Position numbers and translations under genes: made by a program
The notes under the pieces: model-generated
Database searches by the model: none
Seen by the model: only the letters and a program-made list of their open reading frames with translations
Told to the model about the DNA's origin: nothing
NCBI RefSeq assembly: GCF_013839525.1
Contig: NZ_JACDIS010000008.1
Coordinates: 124,001 to 188,000, forward strand
DNA: 64,000 bases
Direction: 5' to 3'
Source: Chthonobacter rhizosphaerae
GTDB lineage: Bacteria > Pseudomonadota > Alphaproteobacteria > Rhizobiales > Pleomorphomonadaceae
Shown here: piece by piece, positions 28,266 through 40,867 of the stretch
How the letters are laid out: the number at the start of each line of letters is the position of its first letter
Numbering within the stretch: position 1 is the stretch's first letter

Positions 28266-29000
28266 TCAGCGGTTCGCCGTGCCGGTGACGAGCGCGTGCG
28301 CCCAGTCCAGGCGGCCACGGTCCCGGGCCACGTCCGCGGCGGCGTTCCAGTCATAGTCGAGGGCGCGGAACTCCACCCGGAACCCGTCGCGACGCCGGTC
28401 CAGGATGGCGTAGCGTGCGTGCGGACTGCCGGTCTCCATCACATGCGGCGACGGCATGTCGTCTGCATAGGCCTGGATGCCGACGCTGCCGGGGTTGATC
28501 ACCGTGGGGCCGCCCGGCACGGAGAAGAGCCTCGGCACGTGGGTGTGACCGCAGAGCACGATCGTCTCCGACACGGTGGAGAGCATCGCGCGCACCTCGA
28601 ACTGCGGCCGCAGCACCATGGCGTGTCCGCTCACGTGCTCCAGGAGGTAGGTCTCGTCGGACCGGGGCGCGCCGTGGCAGAGCAGGATGTCGTCGATCAC
28701 CAGGGTCGGCGGCAGAAGCGCCAGCCAGGCGAGCTGGCGCTTGCCGAGCTGCGGCAGCGCGTCGGCGTCCCAGTCGCCGAGGTCGTCGTCGCCCTCCAGG
28801 AGGTAGCGGTCGTGGTTGCCGCGCACGGTGGGCCAGCCGAGGTCGTCGAGCCGGTCGATCGTGTCCGCCGCCTCCAGCGGACCCGAGGCGCTGTCGCCGA
28901 GGTTGACCACGAGATCGGGCGCCGCGTCGCGAAGGTCCGCCACCACGGCCTCGAGGGCGCGCAGGTTCCCATGGATATCGGCGACGACAGCGATGCGCAT
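28266..29000 (-). CDS. metallophosphoesterase, YfcE/DevR-like
   Basis: Calcineurin-like phosphoesterase with a dinuclear metal site, 244 residues. The motifs appear in order: VVADIHGNL, NLGDSASGP, VRGNHDRY, LCHGAP and LCGHTHVP. The GD-x-x-S-G variant is common in this subgroup. The start at 29000 gives MRIAVVADIHGN. Substrate unknown; relatives act as phosphodiesterases. It lies 127 bp downstream of purB on the same strand. Confidence 0.9.
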   Translation of the reverse strand: MRIAVVADIHGNLRALEAVVADLRDAAPDLVVNLGDSASGPLEAADTIDRLDDLGWPTVRGNHDRYLLEGDDDLGDWDADALPQLGKRQLAWLALLPPTLVIDDILLCHGAPRSDETYLLEHVSGHAMVLRPQFEVRAMLSTVSETIVLCGHTHVPRLFSVPGGPTVINPGSVGIQAYADDMPSPHVMETGSPHARYAILDRRRDGFRVEFRALDYDWNAAADVARDRGRLDWAHALVTGTANR

Positions 29001-29127
29001 GCTCTTACCCGGACGACGCCCCAAGGGTAAGCGGCGGCTGCGCAGGCGGCAAGATGGGAGGGGCTGGAACCGGACGAGCGCCCCGTCCCGAAGGGAAGGA
29101 TCGGGCGGTTGGTTGTCGGCTGCCGCC

Positions 29128-30456
<1,329 letters not shown>

Positions 30457-30538
30457 GGGTCGTCCTTGGGCAGTCGCAGGAGGCGGAAAAGGTCGGCCGT
30501 GCTGTAGCAGACGGGTGCGGCCGCCTCAACCGGCCCGA

Positions 30539-31090
30539 TCAGCGCCGGCGGCTGAAGACGAAGGCCCCAACGAGGAGCGGCACGAGGCCGAGCGGCATGA
30601 GGAGGGGAAGGCCCGCGGCCACGAGGAGAAGGGTGGAGTGGATGAAGGTGGCGATGGTCTGAAGCAGCCAGAGCGGATGCGGAAAGGGCTCGTGAAACTC
30701 CGCGAAGTACGCGCGAAAGCGCACGAAGGCGATCACGGCGGGGCCGCCGGCCGTGCCTGCCGCAAGGGCGACGAGCATCGCGGCGAAGCGGGCCGTGGCC
30801 GGCCGGTGCACAGCCAATGCGGCCGCGGCGATCCAGGCCAGGAACCCGCCGATCATCGCCCCGAGGGCGAGCGTGACGATGACGGCCTCGGCCCGTTCCC
30901 CGAAGGCCACCTCCCGCCGGTGCAACGCCAGCACGGTCAGGAGGCCCACGACGGCGCCGTGGACGAGGCCGAACGCAAGAGCGGCGGGCAGGGCCGCCCG
31001 GGCTTCGGCCCGGGCCCGCCGCGTGGCCGTGGCGAGCCGGATGCGCAGAGGCGGCGGCGAGAGCGCGTCGGCCTCGCCCGGATGCGGCAT
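30539..31090 (-). CDS. four-helix membrane protein of unknown function
   Basis: No family recognised. The 183-residue product has a basic cytosolic N-terminus (about 30 residues), then four hydrophobic segments (about residues 32-55, 68-92, 100-120 and 142-178), and ends with SRRR. The start ATG at 31090 lies 5 bp after the stop of the S58 peptidase gene, so they are probably co-translated. The last helices are Leu-rich and may form one hairpin. Confidence 0.65.
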   Translation of the reverse strand: MPHPGEADALSPPPLRIRLATATRRARAEARAALPAALAFGLVHGAVVGLLTVLALHRREVAFGERAEAVIVTLALGAMIGGFLAWIAAAALAVHRPATARFAAMLVALAAGTAGGPAVIAFVRFRAYFAEFHEPFPHPLWLLQTIATFIHSTLLLVAAGLPLLMPLGLVPLLVGAFVFSRRR

Positions 31091-31095
31091 GTCGG

Positions 31096-32124
31096 TCACG
31101 GGGCGCCGAACCGGTCGGCCCAGGTGGGGTAGGGGTCGTTTTCGGCCGCGCTCGCCAGGAACACGCCCCGGGCGATGGCGCGTGCGAGGGTGGAGGCGGC
31201 GAGGGCGGAGAGCACGATGAGGTCCCGGTCCGGAGCCGGGAGGGCGCGCCGGCCGGTCGCTACGGCGAACACGAGGTCGCCGTCGTAGGGGGTGTGGGCG
31301 GGCCAGAGGGCGCGGGCGAGGCCGTCGTGGGCGGCGACGGCGAGGCGCTTGGCCTGCGCCTTGGTCAGGATGGCGTCGGTGGCGACGACCGCGATGGTGG
31401 TGGCGGCGAGGGGCTCCGGGGCGAACTTCGTTCGGACGGCCGAAGCCTCCGGCACGAAGATGGGCGGCCAGCCGAGGCCGCCGAACTCGTCGCCGATCTC
31501 GAACGGGGCGGCCCAAAAGTGCGCCGTGTCGCCGACGGTGGCCGAGCCCACCGCGTTGACGGCGGCGATGGCCCCGATGGTGACGCCCGAGGGCAGCCGG
31601 GTGGACGCGGAGCCGAGGCCGCCCTTGAGGCCGGCCGTGGTGGCGCCGGCCCCGGCGCCGACGCTGCCGAGGGCGAAGTTGCGCGTGGCGGCGGAGAGGG
31701 CCTTGCGGCCGAGCGCCCGGTAGGGCGGCTCAACCGGCTCGCCGGGCTTGGTGGCGACGAAGTCCTTCTCGCCGCCGTTGAGGAGATCGAACAGGATGGC
31801 GGCGGGCACGATGGGCACGCGCGCCGGTCCGATGGCGAAGCCGCGACCACGCTCGGCGAGGGCATGCATCACGCCGGTGGCGCTCTCCAGGCCGAAGGCG
31901 GAGCCGCCGGAGAGGACGAGCGCGTCGACCCGTTCGACGGTCTGTTCCGGCGCCAGGAGGTCGGTCTCGCGCGTGCCGGGCGCCCCGCCCATGACCGACA
32001 CGGACGCGACCGCCGGCTCCTCGGCGAGCACCACGGTCACGCCCGTCTTGGCGGCGTGGTCGGTGGCGTTGCCGACGAGAAGGCCGGGCACGTCCGTGAT
32101 CAGGTTGGCGGGGCCGGGAATCAT
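31096..32124 (-). CDS. S58 (DmpA/P1) family peptidase
   Basis: Self-processing N-terminal-nucleophile hydrolase related to DmpA aminopeptidase and nylon oligomer hydrolases; 342 residues. Family features are NLITDVPGLLVGNATD at the start, VDALVLSGGSAFGLESATGV, GSVGAGAGATTAGLKGGLGS and the C-terminal ATDAILTKAQAKRLAVAAHDG. The start overlaps the flavin reductase stop by ATGA. The natural substrate is unknown. Confidence 0.88.
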   Translation of the reverse strand: MIPGPANLITDVPGLLVGNATDHAAKTGVTVVLAEEPAVASVSVMGGAPGTRETDLLAPEQTVERVDALVLSGGSAFGLESATGVMHALAERGRGFAIGPARVPIVPAAILFDLLNGGEKDFVATKPGEPVEPPYRALGRKALSAATRNFALGSVGAGAGATTAGLKGGLGSASTRLPSGVTIGAIAAVNAVGSATVGDTAHFWAAPFEIGDEFGGLGWPPIFVPEASAVRTKFAPEPLAATTIAVVATDAILTKAQAKRLAVAAHDGLARALWPAHTPYDGDLVFAVATGRRALPAPDRDLIVLSALAASTLARAIARGVFLASAAENDPYPTWADRFGAP

Positions 32125-32690
32125 GGGGCGCGCGTCTTGTCGTAGTGGCGGTCCCGGTAGATGAGCACGCCTTCGTCCTCGCGGGCGCCCGGACCGATGC
32201 CGCTGACGGCGACCACGCGGCCGAACATCACCGCGTGGGTGCCCATCTCGACGCTGTCGACGAGGTCGCAGTCGAGCGCCATGGGGGCGCCGTCCAGAAT
32301 GGGCGAGCCGGTGACGAGGCTGGACCAGACGCCGTGCTCGAACCGTGCCTCGCCGACCACGCCGCCGCGGCCGGCGAACACGTCGGCCACCGGCTGGGCC
32401 GCCGGCGGGAGCATGTTGACGGCGAACACCGCGTTGCGCCGGAAGGCCTCGTTCTGGGAACTCTTCAGGTTCAGGCAGACCAGGATCGTGGCCGGGTCGT
32501 CGGACACGGAGGCGAAGGCGGTGGCGGTGAAGCCGCGCCGGCCGGCGGGCCCGGCGGTGGTGATGATGTGCACCGCCGACGGCACGCGCGCGATCGCGTC
32601 GCGGAACGCCTGTCCGGGCACCGCGGGCCTCAGCGGCCCTCCGGCTTCGGGCGCCTCGTCCGGATCGGTCGGCCTTCTGGAGAACGTCAT
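32121..32690 (-). CDS. flavin reductase family protein
   Basis: FMN-binding split-barrel NAD(P)H:flavin reductase, 189 residues, resembling RutF and HpaC. Segments: FRDAIARVPSAVHIITT, GFTATAFASVSDDPATILVCLN (flavin phosphate contacts), and GTHAVMFGRVVAV near the end. It normally feeds reduced flavin to a monooxygenase, but none lies nearby. It is first in a three-gene leftward unit with the S58 peptidase and a membrane protein. Confidence 0.88.
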   Translation of the reverse strand: MTFSRRPTDPDEAPEAGGPLRPAVPGQAFRDAIARVPSAVHIITTAGPAGRRGFTATAFASVSDDPATILVCLNLKSSQNEAFRRNAVFAVNMLPPAAQPVADVFAGRGGVVGEARFEHGVWSSLVTGSPILDGAPMALDCDLVDSVEMGTHAVMFGRVVAVSGIGPGAREDEGVLIYRDRHYDKTRAP

Positions 32691-33050
32691 GGATTTCCTT
32701 CGCCGATGTCGCGTTGCCGCTGTCGCGCCGCCCACGGTCCGTGGCATAAATCAACTTACCGGCTTTTTCGAACCTAGTCGGCGAATGGTTGACGAGGGGT
32801 GAGCGCGACGGCTGCGACCGTATGGCCTCTTTAACAACCGAAAACACTACGCCTTCAGCATCTGGTAGCGCATTTAGCCGGCCAAAGGCAGTTTTCCGAG
32901 GTTTCCACCAAATTACGCGGTGCTGTCCGAGATACCTCCGGGCTCCCGTTGTGTCCTGGTTTGCAGGCTGCTAATGGACAGGGAACCGCCCAAAACCAAG
33001 CGATGCATCCAAAATAAGGCACGCAAGCGGCCGCAGGGGATCACTCAGAG
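32691..33050. other. divergent promoter region before livH
   Basis: This 360-bp gap has no gene. AT content rises between 32740 and 33010, and TTGACG occurs at 32789-32794. No confident -10 or operator is identified. The livH ribosome-binding site AGGGGAT lies 12 bp before the ATG. Confidence 0.45.
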
Positions 33051-33968
33051 ATGGAAATTTTCCTACAGCAGTTGATCAACGGGATCACCCTCGGGTCGAT
33101 CTACGGTCTGATCGCCATCGGCTACACGATGGTGTTCGGCATCATCGGCATGGTGAACTTCGCGCACGGCGACGTCTTCATGGTGTCGGCGTTCATCGCG
33201 CTCATCTTCTTCCTGGTTCTCACCACCTGGCTCGGCATCGCGTCGGTCGCCCTGGCGCTCTTCCTCGTGCTGATCATCGCCATGGTGCTGACGGGCCTCC
33301 TGTCCTGGAGCATCGAGCGCATCGCCTACCGGCCGCTCAGAGGCTCGTTCCGGCTGGCGCCGCTGATCTCGGCGATCGGCATGTCGATCGTGTTGTCGAA
33401 CTTCATCCAGGTCGCCCAGGGCCCGCGCAACAAGCCGACCCCGCCGATGGTCCGTGACGTCATCGTGCTGACGGACAGCAACGGCTACGCCGTGACGCTC
33501 TCCTACAAGCAGATCATCATCATGGTGACCACGGCCGTGCTTCTGGCCGCCTTCTGGTACGTGGTGCAGAAGACGCCGCTCGGTCGCGCCCAGCGGGCGT
33601 GCGAGCAGGATCGCAAGATGGCGGCGCTCCTCGGCGTCAACGTCGACCGCACCATCTCGCTCACGTTCGTGATGGGCGCCGCCCTCGCGGCCGTCGCGGG
33701 CACCATGTACCTGATGTACTATGGCGTCGTGAACTTCTCCGACGGCTTCGTGCCGGGGGTGAAGGCCTTCACGGCGGCGGTTCTCGGCGGCATCGGCTCG
33801 CTGCCGGGCGCGGTGCTGGGCGGCCTCCTGATCGGCCTGATCGAGACCTTCTGGTCCGGCTACTTCTCGATCGACTACAAGGACGTGGCGGCCTTCTCCA
33901 TCCTCGCCATCGTGCTGATCTTCATGCCGCAGGGCATCCTCGGCCGTCCGGAAGTCGAGAAGGTCTGA
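33051..33968 (+). CDS. livH: branched-chain amino acid ABC transporter permease LivH
   Basis: Inner-membrane permease of the HAAT-type importer for leucine, isoleucine and valine or related ligands. It has 305 residues with about eight transmembrane helices. It begins LQQLINGITLGSIYGLIAIG and has MVNFAHGDVFM; the EAA-like loop is near GVNVDRTISLTFVMG. It is the first of five tightly packed genes (3 bp before livM). Confidence 0.96.
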   Translation: MEIFLQQLINGITLGSIYGLIAIGYTMVFGIIGMVNFAHGDVFMVSAFIALIFFLVLTTWLGIASVALALFLVLIIAMVLTGLLSWSIERIAYRPLRGSFRLAPLISAIGMSIVLSNFIQVAQGPRNKPTPPMVRDVIVLTDSNGYAVTLSYKQIIIMVTTAVLLAAFWYVVQKTPLGRAQRACEQDRKMAALLGVNVDRTISLTFVMGAALAAVAGTMYLMYYGVVNFSDGFVPGVKAFTAAVLGGIGSLPGAVLGGLLIGLIETFWSGYFSIDYKDVAAFSILAIVLIFMPQGILGRPEVEKV

Positions 33969-33971
33969 CCC

Positions 33972-35357
<1,386 letters not shown>

Positions 35358-35358
35358 C

Positions 35359-36224
<866 letters not shown>

Positions 36225-36228
<4 letters not shown>

Positions 36229-36971
36229 CGAGCGTGACCAACGGGACAGGATCGCCGCTGCTCGCCGTCCGCGGCGTGAAGACCTTCTACGGCAACATCA
36301 TCGCCCTCAAGGGCGTGGACGTGGACGTCCATGCCGGCGAGATCGTGACGCTGATCGGCGCCAACGGCGCCGGCAAGTCCACGCTGATGATGACGATCTT
36401 CGGCAGCCCGCAGGCGCGGGAAGGCGCCATCCTCTACGAGGGGCGGGACATCACCCGCATGCCGCCGCACGAGATCGCGCGGCTGAGGATCGCCCAGTCG
36501 CCGGAAGGGCGGCGCATCTTCCCGCGCATGACCGTACTGGAGAATCTCCAGATGGGCGCGGGCCTCGACGACCTCAAATACTTCGACGAGGACGTGGAGA
36601 AGATGTTCACGCTCTTTCCGCGTCTGAAGGAGCGCATCGGCCAGCGGGGGGGCACGCTGTCCGGCGGCGAGCAGCAGATGCTCGCCATCGCCCGCGCCCT
36701 GATGGCGCGGCCGAAGCTCCTGATGCTGGACGAGCCGTCGCTCGGCCTCGCGCCGCTGATCGTCAAGCAGATCTTCGACGCCATCAAGGAGCTGAACCGC
36801 AGCCAGGGCCTGACGGTCTTCCTGGTGGAGCAGAACGCCTACCACGCGCTGAAGCTCGCCCACCGGGCCTATGTGATGGTCAACGGCGTGATCACCATGT
36901 CCGGCTCCGGCCGGGAGCTTCTGGAAAGCCCGGAGGTGCGCGCCGCGTACCTCGAGGGCGGACGGCACTGA
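36225..36971 (+). CDS. livF: branched-chain amino acid ABC transporter ATP-binding protein LivF
   Basis: Second ATPase of the importer, 248 residues. Walker A GANGAGKSTLMM, signature TLSGGEQQMLAIARALM, Walker B LLMLDEPSLGLAP and switch region FLVEQNAYHAL are intact. The ATG at 36225 overlaps the livG stop; earlier in-frame codons lie inside livG. A small membrane protein gene follows after 12 bp. Confidence 0.96.
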
Positions 36972-36983
36972 GGGGAGGGGTCG

Positions 36984-37337
36984 ATGCAAGGCATTCTGTA
37001 CGAAGAACCGAACATCTTCCTGTTCGCCCTGGTGACGCTGGTGCTCGGCGGTTGGGCGGCCTGGATGACGGGCCGCGCCTGCGCGCTCACCTGGCGGACC
37101 GCCACGACGGTGTTCCTGTATGTGCTGGTGCTGGGGATGGCGGTTCGCTTCATCCACTTCGCCCTCTTCCACGGCACGCTGTTGTCGCTCCACTACTATC
37201 TCGTGGACACGATCATCCTCCAGGTCATCGCGTTCGCGGGCTACCGGTTCAACCTCACGCGGCAGATGGTGCGCCAGTACTACTGGCTCTACGAGAGCTC
37301 GGGGCCGTTCTCCTGGAAGCCGAAAGCTGCCGCTTGA
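36984..37337 (+). CDS. liv-operon small membrane protein (DUF6867-like)
   Basis: A 117-residue inner-membrane protein with three or four hydrophobic segments (about residues 10-30, 40-62 and 68-88) and an aromatic C-terminal tail (RQYYWLYESSGPFSW). Proteins of this type follow livF in many Rhizobiales and are listed as DUF6867; their role is unknown, possibly transporter assembly. It is 12 bp downstream of livF in the same transcript. Confidence 0.75.
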   Translation: MQGILYEEPNIFLFALVTLVLGGWAAWMTGRACALTWRTATTVFLYVLVLGMAVRFIHFALFHGTLLSLHYYLVDTIILQVIAFAGYRFNLTRQMVRQYYWLYESSGPFSWKPKAAA

Positions 37338-37472
37338 AGTTATTTTACCATTTAGTCGAATCCGGGTGACAACGCTGAAAAGATAGTCGAAATTCAGCTC
37401 CAGCGGGTCAACCGTGTCAAACGGGCCGGACCAATCGGCCCACCTTCCAGAACAGTCGGGAGAGTCTCCACC

Positions 37473-38591
37473 ATGAAGAAGCAGCTTCTGACCGGCGCCG
37501 TCTTCGCCGCGAGCTTGATGTTCGCGTCGCAGGCCTTCGCCGAGATCAAGATCGGCGTCGCCGGTCCGCTCACCGGCCCGAACGCCGCTTTCGGCGCGCA
37601 GCTGCAGAAGGGCGCCGAGCAGGCCGTCGCGGACATCAACGCGGCGGGCGGCGTCAACGGCGAGATGCTGAGCATCGTGCTCGGCGACGACGTGTCCGAC
37701 CCGAAGCAGGGCGTGTCGGTCGCGAACAAGTTCGTCGGCGAAGGCGTCCAGTACGTGGTCGGCCACTTCAACTCGGGCGTGTCGATCCCGGCCTCGGAAG
37801 TCTATGCCGAGAACGGCATCTTCCAGATCACGCCGGCCTCGACCAACCCGAACTTCACCGAGCGCGGCCTCTGGAACACGTTCCGCACCTGCGGCCGTGA
37901 CGACCAGCAGGGCGCCGTCGCCGGCAAGTACATCGCCGACAACTACAAGGACACGCCGGTCGCGGTCATTCACGACAAGACCCCGTACGGCCAGGGCCTC
38001 GCCGACGAGACCAAGAAGGCCATGAACGGCCTCGGCGTCACCGAAGCCGTCTACGAAGGCATCAACATCGGCGACAAGGACTTCTCGGCCCTCATCTCCA
38101 AGCTGAAGGCTGCGAACGTCGGCATCATCTACTACGGCGGCCTGCACACGGAAGCCGGCCTGATCGTCCGCCAGGCGGCCGACCAAGGCCTCAAGGCCGT
38201 GCTCATGTCCGGCGACGGCATCACCTCCGACGAGTTCGCCTCGATCGGCGGCCCGGCCGTGGAAGGCACCCTGATGACCTTCCCGCCCGACCCGCGCACC
38301 AATGCGGACGCCGCTCCGGTGGTCGAGAAGTTCCGCGCCGCCGGCTTCGAGCCGGAGGCCTACACGCTCTACTCCTACGCGGCCGTGCAGGTCATCGTCG
38401 AGGGCATCAAGGCCGCCGGCGAGAACGACCCGCAGAAGGTGGCCGAGGCCCTGAAGGGCGGCACCCAGTATACCACGGTGATCGGTCAGCTCGGCTTCGA
38501 CGAGAAGGGCGACATCACCCGTCCGGACTACACCATGTACGTCTGGAAGAAGAACGACGCCGGCAAGATCACCTACACGCAGATGCAGTGA
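37473..38591 (+). CDS. livK: branched-chain amino acid ABC transporter substrate-binding protein
   Basis: Periplasmic type I binding protein feeding LivHMGF. It has 372 residues with signal peptide MKKQLLTGAVFAASLMFASQ ending at FA-E (residue 23). Family segments: KIGVAGPLTGPNAAFGAQLQKG, VVGHFNSGVSIPASEVYAENG and FYSYAAVQVI-like hinge sequence near residue 305. It follows the permease genes after 135 bp and has its own strong terminator, allowing higher expression than the membrane parts. Confidence 0.95.
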   Translation: MKKQLLTGAVFAASLMFASQAFAEIKIGVAGPLTGPNAAFGAQLQKGAEQAVADINAAGGVNGEMLSIVLGDDVSDPKQGVSVANKFVGEGVQYVVGHFNSGVSIPASEVYAENGIFQITPASTNPNFTERGLWNTFRTCGRDDQQGAVAGKYIADNYKDTPVAVIHDKTPYGQGLADETKKAMNGLGVTEAVYEGINIGDKDFSALISKLKAANVGIIYYGGLHTEAGLIVRQAADQGLKAVLMSGDGITSDEFASIGGPAVEGTLMTFPPDPRTNADAAPVVEKFRAAGFEPEAYTLYSYAAVQVIVEGIKAAGENDPQKVAEALKGGTQYTTVIGQLGFDEKGDITRPDYTMYVWKKNDAGKITYTQMQ

Positions 38592-38629
38592 TCCCGGCGC
38601 GGCGGCCTCGAGCCGTCGGCTGATGACGA

Positions 38630-38667
38630 GGCCCGCTCCGGTTTGCCGGGGCGGGCCGTTTCGTTTC
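38630..38667 (+). terminator. livK terminator
   Basis: GGCCCGCTCCGG-TTTG-CCGGGGCGGGCC forms a 12-bp stem with one mismatch, followed by GTTTCGTTTC. Confidence 0.88.
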
Positions 38668-38707
38668 ATACTCGCGCCGAATGTCCGCTTCCTCCCGGGG
38701 CCCGTCC

Positions 38708-39784
38708 ATGCGTCTCGTCCCTGTCGTCTGCCTGCTCGGCTGCGTTCTCGCCGGACCCGCCCGGGCGGAGGTCCTGATCGGTGTCGCCGGTCCCATGAGC
38801 GGCGCGTTCGCCGGGATCGGGGCCGAGATCCGCGCCGGCGTCGAGGCAGCGGTGGCGAGGGTGAACGCCGACGGCGGCATCGGCGGAGAGCCCGCCGCCG
38901 TCGTGGTGGTCGACGACAAGTGCGACGCGGAGACCGGCGCCGCCGTCGCCAACCAGCTGATCGGGCGGGGCGTGCGGGCGGTGGTCGGCCATGCCTGCTC
39001 GGCGGCGGCCATCCCGGCTGCCAAGGCCTACGCGGCGGCCGGGGTGCCGCTGGCGAGCCCGGCCGTCACCAACCCGCGCTTCACCGACGAGCGGATCGGC
39101 CCCCTGGTGTTCCGCGTGGCGCCCCGTTCCGACGAGCAGCCGCAGGCGATCGTGCGCCATCTCCTGAGCGAAGGCCCGGACGTGCGGGTCGCCTTCGTCA
39201 ATGACGGCGGCATCTTCGGCAAGGGCCTGACCGACGCCGCCATCGCGGGCTTCCGGGCGGGCGGCGGCGAGCCGGTGGCCGACCTGTCGTTCACGCCGGG
39301 CGAGAAGAGCCAGAACGCCCTGGTCGGGCAGCTGCAGGATGCGGCGGTGTCCAAGGTGGTGATCGGCGCCTTCCACCCGGACGTGGCCGTGATCGCGTCG
39401 GAGATGCGCGCGCGCGGCCTGACTGCCGAGATCGTCGCCGGCGATCCGGTCGGCCTCAACGCCTTCCCGGACGTAGCCGGAGCGGCCGCCGAGGGCGTCG
39501 TCGTGGCGCTGCCGGCCGAGGCGCCGGACGCCCCGGGGCGGCAGGAGGCCGTGACGGCGCTTCGGGCGGCAGGCGTGGAGCCGGGCGTCGTGGGCCTCTC
39601 CGCCTATGCGGCCGTGGAGATCCTGGCCGCGATCGGCGAGGCGAGCGATCCCGCCGCCGCCGCGCGGGACGCAACCCACGAGACGGTGATCGGTCCGGTG
39701 ACCTTCGACGAGAAGGGGGACCGGCGCGAACCGGGCTACGCCCTGTTCGTCTGGCGCGGCGGCGCCCTCGTACCGCTGGAGTGA
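38708..39784 (+). CDS. second LivK-like substrate-binding protein
   Basis: Periplasmic type I binding protein of 358 residues with signal peptide MRLVPVVCLLGCVLAGPARA. It shares the layout of the preceding livK (IGVAGPMSGAFAGIGAEIRAG, VVGHACSAAAIPAAKAYAAAG, TFDEKGDRREPGYALFVW) but is clearly diverged, so it is an old tandem duplicate. It probably widens the ligand range of LivHMGF. An earlier ATG at 38681 is possible but would bury the signal peptide. Confidence 0.9.
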   Translation: MRLVPVVCLLGCVLAGPARAEVLIGVAGPMSGAFAGIGAEIRAGVEAAVARVNADGGIGGEPAAVVVVDDKCDAETGAAVANQLIGRGVRAVVGHACSAAAIPAAKAYAAAGVPLASPAVTNPRFTDERIGPLVFRVAPRSDEQPQAIVRHLLSEGPDVRVAFVNDGGIFGKGLTDAAIAGFRAGGGEPVADLSFTPGEKSQNALVGQLQDAAVSKVVIGAFHPDVAVIASEMRARGLTAEIVAGDPVGLNAFPDVAGAAAEGVVVALPAEAPDAPGRQEAVTALRAAGVEPGVVGLSAYAAVEILAAIGEASDPAAAARDATHETVIGPVTFDEKGDRREPGYALFVWRGGALVPLE

Positions 39785-39928
39785 GCGGAGCGGCGGACCT
39801 GTACTATCGGCGGTCCCCTTCAGGCCGGAAAGCGATGCTATAACCGGCGCAACAGCCCGCGCCGGGATCGCGTCTCGCGCTTACCGCGGCCACTGCGGGC
39901 GGACAAGAAGACCGGACAAGGAGACGCC

Positions 39929-40846
39929 ATGTCGGCACCCGTTCCCGCCACCATCGACGACACCCTGGCGCTCCTCACCGGGGGCGGGTACGTGGCCGAC
40001 CGGGCCCTCGCGACGGTGCTCTTCCTCAGCCTCCGGATGCGTCGCCCGCTGTTCCTGGAGGGGGAGGCGGGCGTCGGCAAGACGGAGATCGCCAAGGTCC
40101 TGTCCGCGACCCTCGGCCGGCCGCTGATCCGGCTGCAGTGCTATGAGGGCCTGGATCTGGCGAGCGCCGTCTACGAGTGGAACTACGCCGCCCAGATGGT
40201 GGAGATCCGGATCGCGGAGGCGGCGGGGCTGCAGGACCGCGGCGAGATCGCGTCGGACGTGTTTTCCGAGCGCTTCCTCATCAAGCGCCCCATCCTGCAG
40301 GCCCTGGAGCCGACCGTGGACGGGCGCAGCCCGGTGCTTCTCATCGACGAGCTGGACCGGGCGGACGAGGCGTTCGAGGCCTTCCTGCTGGAGGTGCTGG
40401 CGGATCATCAGGTGACGATTCCGGAGTTCGGCACGGTGCAGGCGGCTGAGGCGCCGATCGTGATCATCACCACCAACCGGACCCGCGAGATCCACGACGC
40501 CCTGAAGCGTCGGTGCCTCTACCATTGGGTCGATTATCCGGACGTGGAGCGGGAGCTCGCCATCGTGCGCACCAAGGTGCCGACCGCGTCCGCCGATCTC
40601 GGCCGGCAGGTGGTGGCCTTCGTCCAGACGCTGCGGACCATGGACCTCTTCAAGGTGCCGGGCGTGGCCGAGACGCTGGATTGGGCGACGGCGCTCGCCG
40701 AGCTGAACATGCTGGCGCTCGATCCGGAGACGGTGTCCGACACGCTCGGCGTGCTGCTCAAGTACCAGGACGACATCGCCCGGCTGCGCGGGTCGGACCT
40801 CGGCCGCATCGTCGAGCAGGCGAAGTCCCGCGCCCTCGCGGGCTGA
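39929..40846 (+). CDS. MoxR family AAA ATPase
   Basis: AAA+ chaperone-like ATPase of 305 residues. Walker A is LEGEAGVGKTEIAK, Walker B is PVLLIDELDRADE, and the sensor region is IVIITTNRTREIHDALKRRC. It lies 21 bp before a CoxE-type VWA gene; such MoxR-VWA pairs insert metal cofactors or mature enzymes. It is of the CoxD-like type, so despite its name it should not be assumed to serve methanol dehydrogenase. Confidence 0.92.
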   Translation: MSAPVPATIDDTLALLTGGGYVADRALATVLFLSLRMRRPLFLEGEAGVGKTEIAKVLSATLGRPLIRLQCYEGLDLASAVYEWNYAAQMVEIRIAEAAGLQDRGEIASDVFSERFLIKRPILQALEPTVDGRSPVLLIDELDRADEAFEAFLLEVLADHQVTIPEFGTVQAAEAPIVIITTNRTREIHDALKRRCLYHWVDYPDVERELAIVRTKVPTASADLGRQVVAFVQTLRTMDLFKVPGVAETLDWATALAELNMLALDPETVSDTLGVLLKYQDDIARLRGSDLGRIVEQAKSRALAG

Positions 40847-40867
40847 CGGGCGGCAAGGGCGGCTGCG

